This document shows positions 1 to 10,179 of a stretch of 64,000 bases of DNA, in pieces (position 1 is the first letter of the stretch; every line of letters begins with the position of its first letter). The notes under the pieces were generated by a model. The model worked only from the letters and a program-made list of their open reading frames with translations. It was not told the origin of the DNA and ran no database searches. The stretch comes from Meconema thalassinum (taxonomy: Eukaryota; Arthropoda; Insecta; Orthoptera; Tettigoniidae): the NCBI GenBank assembly GCA_946902985.2, contig OX336389.2, forward strand, positions 978,642,084 through 978,706,083, given 5' to 3'. A program made the position numbers and the translations under genes.

Positions 1-1354
1 AAGAAGAATAAACTACTATCATGACAAATCCGGGTTCTAGCAAAATCAAAGTCTAAATGGAATTCGTAAACAAGGTTGAAATAAGAACTGATGGTTTCAA
101 AGAAATAACCTTCGGGTTATTCATACGACGAAATGTGTGGCTCCAATACTCCTTCTATAAACCTGAGCCATCGAACCTGCTATTTGATTGATGCTCGAAA
201 AAACCTCTTCATTCCTGCGACTTAACATGCGCATCTGGGAATGGCATTTCAACTACTCCACACACATAAATTTTCTTCCCAAAATTTATACAATAAATCA
301 AGCCTCTGCTTGTTATCAACACTGGAAGATTAATAAACTTACAAGTTTATTTTATTTTACCATTCAGTTCAACCCGTGAATTTACCATACTTATGAAACG
401 CTTTATTTCACTTTCGAGTGTATTTACGTCATGATTTTATATAAATACAAAAATATCCTATTTGATACAAATATCAATTGCTTCCCGTTTCATGCCTCTC
501 CGTGTTATATGAAAAATGTACTTTACTCAATGCAAATATCAACTGTTCAACCAGAACTGAAATGTTGGTTGAATGCGGGCTTGCGCTAACCACTCTCCTT
601 CGGAAAATCTCCTGTTCCAAACTAGAAATGATTAAACTACTTCATAGGCTCTTTCTCAATACATATGATTATTAGAAAATATAATATCCAAGAATTATTT
701 AGAAAAAATTATGAAAATTATTATTATTATTATTAGTGGATTATTATTATTATTATTTGTTGTGTTTAATTATCATCTCATTATGTGAGAATCCACATGT
801 TCGAACCTTCGAATATGGAAAAAATATCCATTCCTCAACAAAAAATAAATTTAACTTTTACAGTTACATCGGGGGTTTTCCGTGGTTTCCTTAAAATATG
901 AAAAATTCAAATAAATGCTCGAAATGCTCGGTCATCGATCCTAAACTGTTCTGAGTGCTGAAAATGCTCAGAATAACTCTAATAAGTCTTGCGTAAATCA
1001 TTGCAAGCTTTAAATACGACGAAAAATAAATAAAATGTGTTGGTCATCTGCAGAAAAATAGTTTGTTCCAATTAGCTAGGCATAATATAATTCAAATGTG
1101 GCTTACATTTCTTGATGGTCTTGAAGCGTAGTAAACCTGGTCTGTACCAGATTTATCCATAGACATGCCCTATCGGACAAGCACGTATAATCCTTGTATC
1201 GGCCGCCATTGTAGACCCACAATTCGTCTAGTCAGACATAGTGGTAGTATCTTTCGACGTTTGAATAAACTGTGGTTCCATTTTAATATGGGCTTCTATC
1301 AAAGCCATAACAGTTTGTTGAAATAGGGTCAGATCTAAGTGATCTCTTCTTAAA
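1..1354. other. AT-rich spacer, no gene recognised
   Basis: No reading frame here resembles a known protein and none exceeds about 65 codons. The stretch is AT-rich and carries an interrupted ATT microsatellite (717-757). It ends at the TA target of the Tc1-like element. Confidence 0.6.
717..757. repeat. ATT trinucleotide microsatellite
   Basis: Two runs of ATT repeats are separated by a short interruption (TAGTGG). Simple sequence repeat, no other signal seen. Confidence 0.9.
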
Positions 1355-1356
1355 TA

Positions 1357-2821
1357 CACACATCAAAAAAAGTTTTGCATCACCTCGGTTCCAAGAGTTC
1401 CGGAACCGTTAAATACAAAGGGAATAGAGATCAACACAAACAACATTTCAGCTCGTTTTATTGCTCATGAGACCCACACATTGCATGTTGTACCATCATA
1501 CAGCTAGACTTTCAGCATTTGTGGTCCAGATTGCAGTACACACCACTACCTCTAATACCCAGTAGCACGTCCTCTTGCATTGATGCATGCCTGTATTCGC
1601 CGTGGCATACTATCCACAAGTTCATCAAGACACTGTTGGTCCAAATTGTCCCACTCCTCAACGACAATTCGGCGTAAATCTCTCAGAGTGGTTGGTGGGT
1701 CAAGACGTCCATAAACAGCCCTTTTCAACATATCCCAGGCATGTTCGATAGGGTTCATGTCTGGCGAACATGCTGGCCACTGTAGTCGAGCGATGTCGTT
1801 ATCTTGAAGGAACGCATTCACAAGATGTGCACGATGAGGTCGAGAATTGTCGTCCATGAAGACAAATGCCTCTCCAATATTCTGCCGATATGGTTGCACT
1901 ATGGGTCGGAGGATGTCATTCAGGTATCGTAAAGCCGTTTCGGAGCCTTCCATGACCACCAGTGGCGTACGTCGGCCCCACATAATGCCACCCCAAAACA
2001 TCAGGGAACCACCACCTTGCTGCACTCGCTGGACAGTGTGTCTAAGACGTTCAGCCTGACCAGGGTGCCTCCAAACACGTCTCCGAAGATTGTCTGGTTG
2101 AAGGCATATGCGACACTCATCGGTGAAGAGAACGTGATGCCAATTCCGTGGGGTCCATTCAGCATGTTGTTGGGCCCATCTGTACCGCGCTGCATGGGGT
2201 CGGGGTTGCAAAGCTGGACCTCGCCATGGACGTCGGGAGTGAAGTTGCGCATCATGCAGCCTATTGCGCACAGTTTGAGTTGAAACACAACGTCCTGTGG
2301 CTGAACGAAACGCATTATTCAACATGGTGGCATTGCTGTCAGGGTTCCTCCGAGCGGCAATCCGTAAGTAGCGGTCATCCACTACAGTAGTAGCCCTTGG
2401 GCGGCCTGAGCGAGGCCTGTCATCGACAGTTCCTGTATCTCTGTACCTCCTCCATGTCCGAACAACATCGCTTTGGTTCACTCTGAAACGCCTGGAAACT
2501 TCCCTTGTTGAGAGCCCTTCTTGACACAAAGTAACAATGCGGACGCGATCGAACTGCGGTATTGACCTTCTAGGCATGGTAGAACTACAGACAACATGAG
2601 CAGCGTACCTTCGTCCTGGTGGAATGACTGGAACTGATCGGCTGTCGTACCCCCTCCGTCTAATAGGCCCTGCTCATGCATGGTTGTTTACATCTTTGAG
2701 CAGTTTTAGTGACATCTATGAACAGTCAAAGGGACTGTATCTTGGATACAATATACACAGTCAACGTCTATATGCCGGAGATCTGGGAACCGAGGTGATG
2801 CAAAACTTTTTTTGATGTGTG
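1357..2821 (-). mobile_element. Tc1-like DNA transposon, structurally complete
   Basis: A 1,465-bp element bounded by identical 36-bp terminal inverted repeats (1357-1392 and 2786-2821) that begin CACACATC and hold a run of seven A. It is flanked on both sides by the dinucleotide TA (1355-1356, 2822-2823), the expected target duplication of Tc1/mariner elements. The only long frame inside is an uninterrupted 341-residue DD34E transposase on the minus strand. Perfect repeats plus an open transposase argue for recent insertion and possible present-day activity; activity itself is inference. Confidence 0.95.
1552..2577 (-). CDS. Tc1-like transposase (DD34E), intact
   Basis: Cut-and-paste transposase that would bind the element's inverted repeats and move it into TA sites in the nucleus. 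The 341-residue frame opens with ATG at 2577. Residues 1-110 hold two helix-turn-helix units of the paired-like type, joined by an SGRPR stretch near 57-61 resembling the GRPR AT-hook of Tc1 proteins. The DDE catalytic domain follows: first Asp at 153 in FTDE, second at 243 in MDDN, Glu at 278 in SPDMNPIEH, with 34 residues between the second Asp and the Glu. The protein ends naturally about 160 bp inside the element end. Length matches Tc1 proteins (about 340 residues). No stop, frameshift or missing catalytic residue is visible, unlike every other transposase in this window. Confidence 0.93.
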   Translation of the reverse strand: MPRRSIPQFDRVRIVTLCQEGLSTREVSRRFRVNQSDVVRTWRRYRDTGTVDDRPRSGRPRATTVVDDRYLRIAARRNPDSNATMLNNAFRSATGRCVSTQTVRNRLHDAQLHSRRPWRGPALQPRPHAARYRWAQQHAEWTPRNWHHVLFTDECRICLQPDNLRRRVWRHPGQAERLRHTVQRVQQGGGSLMFWGGIMWGRRTPLVVMEGSETALRYLNDILRPIVQPYRQNIGEAFVFMDDNSRPHRAHLVNAFLQDNDIARLQWPACSPDMNPIEHAWDMLKRAVYGRLDPPTTLRDLRRIVVEEWDNLDQQCLDELVDSMPRRIQACINARGRATGY

Positions 2822-2823
2822 TA

Positions 2824-4085
2824 TGTCAGTTGTAACATAACTCACTGTAATCTCATCAGTACAAGAAAAACATTGACAGTCTAAGCAATTAACGGCTGTT
2901 CTGAAGATCGTTCCCTGGGCATGGTTTATTAATATCACCATCTGCCATGCGCTAGACAACCTGCAGTTTCCCTTGCGTAGACTAATGAACGCCACCGTTA
3001 TAGACTAGTCTTCAGTGTACTGACAGATCGAAGTGGTTAACTAGTTACAAAAATGAAAAACTGACTTGAATATGGATTTAAACATCCAAGTATTAAGTTA
3101 CTACTGGACTGTGACAAAATACTATTTTCTAGACAAAGTCTAGCATATGTCCTTTTGGAAATATAAATATTTCCACCAATGTCTGTAGAAAAACAATCAC
3201 CTCAGTGATTCTCCTCACCAGAAACTTACTAAGTTTCAACTCGTTTGCGCAGCACTTCTCGTGACTATCACGACTTGAAAAGAACTTCTGCGTAGATGCG
3301 GCAACCATGTGCCTTGGCTCAGCGTAGACGCAACTTGCTTGCCAAGTGCTTGTGTTAGAATGAGCTGACCATGCCTGCTCCAGCTGGCTTTTATTCAAAA
3401 CGGTCAGGGTCACGCGTCATCACCTGATATCTAGAAATCCTCATATCTCTTGAATCCCTGGTCCGATTTACTTGATACTAATTGCGTTCTCTTTCATTTG
3501 GCCGTGCCAGTAATCTGATCCCAGTCTCAAGTCTCTACTCCATAGTTAACTATTTAATCAATAAATAGCCTCAACCTCTGCTATTACTCGCTACGTCACT
3601 TGACATCCAACTATCGGTAATTTTCTTCTAAATGCTTCTCGAAGCAATGTAGCGCGATATTCAAATATCTCAACTTTCAAAAGCGGCTACAGCCTTTCCC
3701 TTGATATCTAGGTGTCTGAAACTTGGAATACCCATTCCTAGAGTTGGGCACAGTACTCCTACAATAAAGAGTTATCATAATTTTTTTATTTTAAGATTTA
3801 TTGAGAAACTAATTCAATTTTATGCTGAATTGTCAACTAACTGCTACTGTAAATGGTAGAGAAGATTGTCCAATAACATTATGAACACTACCAGAAATAA
3901 TGCACATTTTACTGGATGCCACTTATGTCTGGGTATAAAAAAAATTGAACATGAGAGAAGTGTTTGTACAGTGGGTCCAAAACGGCTCATACCCGAGCAA
4001 CAGGACATTTGTTCGTAGTTGAAGTTGATGTTGCAGGAAGATGAAGAGTTTCTTTCAAAGGTGATAAGAGCGGATGTAACTTGAG
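2824..4085. other. Spacer, no gene recognised
   Basis: No recognisable coding sequence. A minus-strand frame at 3129-3413 is open but resembles nothing I know. A short AGAGTTGGGCA motif at 3741-3751 resembles the end of the element fragment at 59340-59500, but no partner end is seen nearby. Confidence 0.5.
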
Positions 4086-4472
4086 TTGCTGTTGTTTAAT
4101 TTGAGGGGCTTGGGCATCGTGAACATTTAGGCCCATGTACTTGGGTATGTGTGTGTAGAATTTCGTCTGTGATTGTGATTGCTGTATTAGTGTGTGTCTT
4201 TGTAATTCAGGTGAGGATTGGGAAGGAGGCAGCCGTGGCCTTAAGTTAGGAACTATCCCAGCATTTGCGTGGAGTAGAAGTGGCGAAACCATGGAAAACC
4301 AGGATGATTGAGGTAGGAATCAAACCCACGTCTTTTCAGCTTTGCCTCACAAGGCCATGTGTACCCCATTCCAGCCTTGAGACCAGAATTAAATTTCTAG
4401 GCAGAGCCGGGAATCTAACCCGGACCTTTGGGATGACAGCCAAGAATGCTAGCCACTACACAAAGTGGTCGG
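4086..4472 (-). repeat. SINE family B, near full length
   Basis: Reading the minus strand, a tRNA-like head (box B GGTTAGATTCCCGG) is followed by a body with a GGTTTGATTCC motif and a 3' module ending in AACAACAGCAAC. The same order recurs in eight or more other places in this window, on both strands. RNA polymerase III promoter boxes of this kind mark tRNA-derived SINEs, which borrow LINE enzymes to move. Confidence 0.8.
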
Positions 4473-4485
4473 AAAAAAATTCACT

Positions 4486-5046
4486 ACATCATTATGATCC
4501 TGAAAGCAAACAGCAAAGTTCTATGTGGAAATCTTCATCATCACCAATACCAACGAAAAAGTAAAAGTGTTAGCTTCTGTTGGGAAAGTTATGGTCATTT
4601 CTCAATATTCACAGAATGATGTATCAGCATGCCGTACCGGAAAATACGACTGTAACTGGAGTATACTATAGTGATGTACTGAAAACTCTCAGAGACTATT
4701 TCAAACGTGAAAGATCACATTTGAAAGCAACAGGCTGGATGCAGTACCACGATAGTGTAAGACCACATATCGCAGATGTTGTTGCACAAAATCTCGTGCA
4801 AATCGATGTTATGGGTGTTTCTTATCCTCCCTAGAGTCCAGAACTAGCCCCATGTGACATTTTTCCACTCCCTACTCTGGAGAAACACCTACATGGAAAG
4901 CATTTTCCATCATCAGAATCAGTGGTGAAGGCAGCAGACCTACCAAAAAACAAGTCTTTGAAGACTAGAAAAAAAGGTAAAACAAGTGCATTGCATACAA
5001 TGGGGACTACTTTGAGAAATATCATCACAATTTGAAGGGTGAGTAA
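4486..5046 (+). pseudogene. Mariner transposase C-terminal half, degenerate
   Basis: The translated fragment carries mariner landmarks in order: a HHYDPESKQQ segment just after the first catalytic Asp position, an SVGKVM segment, then MQYHDSVRPH with the second Asp, and SPELAPCD with the third, 34 residues apart (DD34D). The C-terminus NGDYFEKYHHNLKGE, read in another frame, ends at a TAA at 5044-5046. Stops inside the frame (for example just before SPELAPCD) and frameshifts make it non-functional. The N-terminal half is missing and is replaced upstream by SINE B. No inverted repeats are recognisable. Confidence 0.85.
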
Positions 5047-5114
5047 AGGTATGGTGTCACAAAAAAATATTATCATTATTTATTGAAGAGCCCTCATAAG
5101 TTAGTAGTGACGAA

Positions 5115-5303
5115 GGGAGTGTGGTGGCGCAGCGGTCAAGCTGTTGGCCTCTCACCAAGGTGGACTGGGTTCGATTCCCGGTCAATGCATGTGAGATTTT
5201 CGAAGTGAAATGCCATGCCCTGTGGTTTGATTCCACGTAAAAGAGCTCCCGTGGCTGATGATTGAATGATTAACAGTTACTTAAAACTAAAAGCTTCCTT
5301 CCT
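5115..5303 (+). repeat. SINE family A with 14-bp target duplication
   Basis: tRNA-like head with box A (TGGCGCAGCGG) and box B (GGTTCGATTCCCGG), then a short body and a tail ending in CTTCCTTCC. A perfect 14-bp duplication (TTAGTAGTGACGAA) flanks it at 5101-5114 and 5304-5317. This proves retrotransposition and defines the ends exactly. Confidence 0.93.
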
Positions 5304-5324
5304 TTAGTAGTGACGAAACTCTTC

Positions 5325-5785
5325 TACATCGCTTACTGTAGTATTCAGACTGGCCTTGATGTATGGGAGTGAGAGCTAGGTGGATTCAGGATATATCAAA
5401 CATAAGCTGGAGGCAACTAATATGATGGTGGCACAAACGATTGCTAGGACCAATAAATGGGAGCAATGGCAGGATACTCATAATGAAGAGATAATAAGTG
5501 TTAGAAATGAACACTTCAGATACTCTTTGTATGAGCTACTCAGATGGTGATCATATGATGTGAACTGGGAGGAAAGTTTCCTTAGGAGGTTAATGAACTC
5601 AACTGTAGAGGATAAGAGAAGCAGAGGTAGACCAAGAAAGCAATGTTAAGATTCTGTGTTTAATGATTTCAAGACGAGAGGTGAAGAAGCAGAGTAGGCC
5701 ACAGTGCTGACTGCAAATACGGGATCATGGAAGTGTCTTGTTCGCTTGTAGACTTAACTAGATGCTGAAAACAAACAGTCTCTTA
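5325..5785 (+). pseudogene. RTE-like LINE, 3' end of ORF2
   Basis: The translation in shifting frames gives the C-terminal part of a non-LTR retrotransposon protein, including NKWEQWQDTHNEEI, RSRGRPRKQ and GSWKCLVR, followed by the family 3' tail around 5740-5780. It matches the minus-strand copy at 47746-48130 of this window. There are several stops, and it is 5'-truncated as expected for a LINE insertion. Confidence 0.75.
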
Positions 5786-6296
5786 TAAGTTAGATATGAA
5801 TGAATGCATGGATGAAAATGATATCAAGTAAAATTGCAATGTTCTTTCCAATGCAAGCTTGGGTGATATGCTGAAGCCCCACTGGTTACGTGAGGAAGAA
5901 TGAATGAACGAATGAATGAAAAAAAAAAAACAATAGACAAAGAAATGATTAAGATTGTATACTATAGTATTCGTGTGTTCTTAACTGTTTGGTAAACTGT
6001 ACTACTTAGTTTAGCTATCACATGGCAATATGTTCAGGTGACAGAGGGAGACAATGTGATTCGCCGGCTCGACAAAACTAGGCTGCGAAGATCAGACACT
6101 ACAAGACAACCACACGCAGAGCTTGGGGAGTATTACTTACATAGTCAACATTAAATTTGGCACATCCTTTGCTTTTTAGCTCTTCCAGTGAGTTGCAGGC
6201 AATGCCGATCTTCCTCGTGCGTTTTGCATCTGTAACTTTGTATCCCTGAAAGGAAAGACAAAACCATTTTTAAAGCAATAACTACAAGAGAACCGA
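5786..6296. other. Spacer with GAAT-type simple repeats
   Basis: No gene seen. A GAATGAACGAATGAATG stretch and an A-run lie near 5900-5935. The remainder is unremarkable unique sequence. Confidence 0.5.
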
Positions 6297-6656
6297 CAGT
6301 AGTGGCTACGCTAGCTAACGCGCAGCATTAGGTCATGGGGCCAAGCTCTCTGCTGACTCAGTAGACGCGTGGGTTCGAGCCCCACCGTCGGCCGTCCTTG
6401 AAATGGTTTTCCGTGGTTTCCCATTTTCAACACCAGGCAAATGCTGGGACGGTACCTTCTGACAGGCCACGGCTGCTTCCTTCCACATCCTTGCCCAGTT
6501 TCATTCACCATCATTCATTTCATCTCTCATTAACTCCTCTCATGAGGTTGGCGTCAGGAAGGGCATCCGGCCGTAAAAACCATCGCCACACAGACTTCCA
6601 TCGCATCTCATCCCCGACCCCGTTGGAAAACGGGAATAATAAGGGGTAGACATACA
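6297..6656 (+). repeat. SINE family C, near full length
   Basis: tRNA-like head beginning CGACAGTAGTGGCTACGC with box B GGTTCGAGCCCC near 6373. A body with the CCGTGGTTTCCC motif is followed by a tail containing CCCGTTGGAAAACGGG and AAGGGGTAGACATACATAC. A second copy starts at 42673 and a 3' piece lies inverted at 56810-57000. Confidence 0.85.
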
Positions 6657-7044
6657 TACAACTACAAGAGAAGTAGATGCAAAATTAACTCTTCCACAAA
6701 TGGTCATAAATTTCCATTCATCAAATAACTATATGTGCCGTATGTTGAAGTCCTGTAAGTCATACTGTATCACCTAATGGTGCAAGCCTCTTGTTGAAAC
6801 TCACTACTCGGTCAAGTCATTTACCTCATTCCTTCAACCATTTTACTTTACCATCATCCACTGTACCGGTACCTAAAATTTTGTTCCGACCTCCATGTTT
6901 TATTTTTACAGTTGAATATATGAAAAGAAGCTTCACTTCACTAGTGGGAAGAACAGGGAGTGGTGAACAGTTGTTATGGAGACAGACCACATGCTCACCA
7001 GACATTGGCAAATTTCTCCATACAACACACTACTGCTTGTGACA
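6657..7044. other. Spacer upstream of the mariner
   Basis: No recognisable gene or repeat. The stretch ends at the TA target (7045-7046) of the mariner element. Confidence 0.5.
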
Positions 7045-7822
7045 TATGAGGGCTGCTTTTTTAGTTTTGGCAACGATGCTGCTGCTTTATGTTGCAACGG
7101 TGTTGGACTCTGCCATTGTTACCAAAAGTTGCTAACCTGTATCCACCCCCTTAGAGCACATGACCTCGTCCATCCCACTCCCCATTCGTATGCAGTTGCG
7201 CCTGTTAGATGAGTAGTTGTGAGTAAGTGCCCGCGCAAGACGGTCGCAATGTTTTCGAAGCAGAGAACGTGGATAAAAATTCAGTGTGCTAGGGGTCGCA
7301 TGGCTCGAGAGTGCCACCAAGGACTGCAGGAGGAGTGTGGTGCAGCTGCGTTACCTTACAGAACAGTAGCAAGATGGGTTGCAGCCTTTCGAGATGGGCG
7401 AGAACGTGTGGAGGACATGCCTCGATCTGGTCACCCACCAGTAAGTGATGAAAATGTACAGATGGTGTCCGCGTTAGTGGAGGCGAATCGGAACATAACA
7501 CTTCGTGAATTAGCGCAAGATACAGGACTGGCGAATTCGGCTGTCCTCCACATCCTGAAGGACTGCCTGAAAAAGAGGAAAATTGCATCAAAATAGGTTA
7601 CGCATGACTTAACCGACATGCAGAAATGGCTGCGATATGACGCTTCTTGTATGCACTGGCAGTGTTATGAGTAGAGACGAGAATTATAGGGACTAAAAAC
7701 AGTTAAAATAGGCAGGCATATAGGCTCTTAAAATAGCCAAAATAGGCATGTAAATAGGCACTAACGTGTAAAATAGGCAATAAAATAGGCATGAAAATAT
7801 TTCTTATAATTTAATAACATAT

Positions 7823-8302
7823 TTAATTACTATAAGAAGAATTAACAACGAGCAAATTTTCAATGTTTTCTTGTAATAAGTTTGTTCTCCTGTCATGAAG
7901 AATGTTTTTATATTGAGAGAAAGATCTCTCAACATCACATGAAGTGATTGGGCAAAACTTTAACGAAGCCACTGCATCTGGTTTTAGGTCAATGGCTTCA
8001 TCTACCTTACCTCGTAGCACACTGGCTACCTTTACCAATGCTTCCCATCCTGGATTCTTCTGCAAGACCCTATCAAACTTTTCCCTGACAGCGGCTATCT
8101 TCCCAGAGGTTCCTTCCAAACTTCCCCTGACTACTTCAACAATCCTACATGACTCCACCAGGGGTATTCCACTCTTCTCTATTTTCTGTTGCCTGCAATA
8201 GATCCTGCATGATGTGTACCCACAAGTCTGCAATCCTCGTTGAAAATTAGAAAACGCGTAATTTGAAATTGTGACATTCGCCCATAACCTACTTTTTGCC
8301 AC
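7823..8302 (-). pseudogene. hAT transposase C-terminal dimerisation domain
   Basis: The last 50 or so residues read LKFCPITSCDVERSFSQYKN and ILHDRRTNL, the conserved C-terminal hATC dimerisation segment. The preceding 100 residues look like the usual linker region (KNPGWEALVKVASVLRGK). No RNase-H-like catalytic core is recognisable upstream, so this copy has lost most of its transposase. It could have been mobile only with help from a complete relative. Confidence 0.85.
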
Positions 8303-8802
8303 AATTTAGCAATACTCTAGAGGGGATGCTAGAGGCTTGTTGGCAGCTTCGCGGCCCTAACCTGGGAGCTTACCGCTCCCTCAGACTAGAGCCACACTTA
8401 GCGCTGGTGAATGTTACTCGCGAGGTTTTCAAAAAAATTGTATTTAAGTTGTAAATCTCTATTTTCACAGGGAATGATTCAGAATTCAAAATACCGATTT
8501 TTAATTTTCCTCCACTCTGGGACAAGAGATCACCAGCGTTCTAACTCCTCGTTCAGTAATTAAATGATTATTTACATTATATATATAAATTATTGAGAAT
8601 TCATGTCTAATACAGCATTGCAACAAAACAGCTTGTCACAATACATAAATTAATAGGCCTATAAATGCTACAATGAAATGCGATCGTACTTCTCAATCAC
8701 ATAAACATAAAAGAAACAAACGAATTAACTCTTTACAGCAAGCTTGGCAGAAGACTACTCTTCCATCAGTAGTGAAATTGGTATCCCCTGTGATCCACTG
8801 CT

Positions 8803-9174
8803 TCAGCCAGTAAGACTTCGATAATTTATCTTTCGGCATTGCCACGGACACACTTCTTCTTCGCAATAAATTTCACAAAGTTCTGAATCTGAAGTGAAGA
8901 TAAAGTGTACGCTTACACAGTTCGCATCGAGAGGGAGGTAGGGGATACGGGTTGTGCAACATAATTTGACGATGATTGGTTCTCGCATGTGTCTTGCGAG
9001 GTTGGAGGGGTTGAATGCTTCGAGGTAAAATTGTTCCTTGTTTCTTCTGATGGAAATTTCCCAAGCGCTATTTCTGGTGACTTCCGAGAATTCCCATTCT
9101 TGTTCGTGGGGTAAACACATATTGAGAAATGAGAATATAATTCTGTCGAGCACACCAGCTGCAATATAATACAA
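8803..9174 (-). pseudogene. Unidentified open frame in hAT copy 1
   Basis: A 123-codon frame lies on the same strand as the hATC fragment and nearer the element's 5' end. Its first part (LPHEQEWEFSEVTRNSAWEI) is also present in the second copy at about 18300-18350. I do not recognise a domain. It may be an N-terminal exon remnant of the transposase or chance coding. Confidence 0.3.
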
Positions 9175-9818
9175 TTTAAAATACAGTCAAAAGGCATCAA
9201 ATAGGCAATTATACTCCAAATAGGCACAAACCCTTGAAATTGGGCATTTATAGGCACAATAAAACCAACGAAATCTAGCCTAAAAGAACCTAAAACGGAT
9301 TTATATCTCGAAAGCCTACGTTTCTAAACATAGGAATAAAATAGGCAAATAGGCAAATTCCCGTCTCTAGTTATGAGCACGAAAGAGAGGACTTCTTACG
9401 GCGTATCATGAACATTGACGAGACATGGCCAAATCTGAGCCACAGTTGAAATCCCAATCGAATGAGTGGCGGCACCACGGATCACCACGAAAACAATCAG
9501 TTCGACAAACCCCCACCAATGTGAAGGTAATGTTGATTCTTGCCTATGATTGGGATGGTGTGATGATAAAACATACCGTTCCCCCAGGGCAAACTGTCAA
9601 TGCGGCATACTATTGTTCGTTTCTGCAAGACCATCTCCTAGCAGCTCTGAGAAGGAAACGGCGACACTGCATGGATACTCCGCCCATCGTTCTGCATGAC
9701 AATGCTAGGGCACACACAGCAGGAGTTGTGTCTGCATTGTTGAATCCCTGCAACTGGGAGGTGCTCTATCATCCCCCTACTCTCCCGACTTAAGTCCCTG
9801 CGACTTTGATCTCATCCC

Positions 9819-9946
9819 GGTCAATGCATGTGAGATTTTCGAAGTGAAATGCCACGTCCTGTGGTTCGGATTCCACGTAAAAAGGAGCTCCCGTGGCTCA
9901 TGATCTCGAGATTAACGGTCACGTTAAACTACAAGCTTCCTTTTTT
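9819..9946 (+). repeat. SINE family A, 5'-truncated
   Basis: Begins within box B (GGTCAATGCATG) and ends in CTTCC plus a T run. A 7-bp duplication TCATCCC flanks it (9812-9818 and 9947-9953). Removing it restores the mariner coding order DLIPKMKE, which confirms the boundaries. Confidence 0.9.
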
Positions 9947-10179
9947 TCATCCCGAAGATGAAGGAGCCACTGCGAGGGAACCGCTACCCTACAATTGGAG
10001 ATGTTGTGCAGGCTGCCGAGCGCTCTCTTCGCACCATCGTTAGATTGGGCAGTGCCAACGGAATCCAACGGCTTCCCCGTCGCTGGGAACACTTGGAACC
10101 ATGTATGAGTGTTATTTATCAATTTATAACATAGTTCCCAAAACTAAAAAAGCAACCTATGTACTTCACATACAACATA

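Larger units (their letters stand above)
7672..9369 (-). mobile_element. hAT element with AATAGGCA subterminal repeats (copy 1)
   Basis: Ends TAGAGACGAGAATT / AATTCCCGTCTCTA are flanked by an exact 8-bp target duplication GTTATGAG (7664-7671 and 9370-9377), the hAT signature. Many AAATAGGC-type motifs cluster within about 130 bp of the left end and 190 bp of the right end, probably as transposase binding sites. The minus strand encodes a hAT dimerisation domain (8302-7823). It sits inside the mariner transposase gene. A second copy with the same ends but a different interior lies at 18058-19745 in the opposite orientation. Confidence 0.92.
7249..10134 (+). pseudogene. Mariner transposase, interrupted
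   Basis: The likely native start is the ATG at 7249 (MFSKQR). Part 1 (to about 7596) carries the helix-turn-helix region with RSGHPPVSDENV and LRELAQDTGL; a stop ends the frame at 7596. After the hAT insertion the protein resumes with FLRRI-NIDET (first catalytic Asp), then VLHDNARAHT (second Asp, 9700 region). A one-base loss then shifts the frame at PPYSPDLSPCD, which carries the third Asp 34 residues on. SINE A splits the next codons, and the C-terminus runs to a TAG at 10132-10134. It is mariner (DD34D) by the HPPYSPDLSPCDF signature, and not functional. Confidence 0.87.
7047..10161 (+). mobile_element. Mariner element split by two later insertions
   Basis: Terminal inverted repeats at 7047-7074 and about 10134-10161 share the core GCTTTTTTAGTTTTGG and lie next to TA on both sides. 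Inside is a DD34D transposase pseudogene interrupted by a 1,698-bp hAT element (7672-9369) and a SINE A copy (9819-9946). Without these the element would be about 1.3 kb, normal for mariner. Both insertions keep their target duplications, so the mariner is the oldest of the three. Confidence 0.88.

Noticed and set aside
5115..5190. tRNA gene
   Set aside because: Box A and box B are present, but the sequence belongs to a dispersed SINE with a target duplication and cannot be folded by eye into a full tRNA. The same applies to the other tRNA-like heads.
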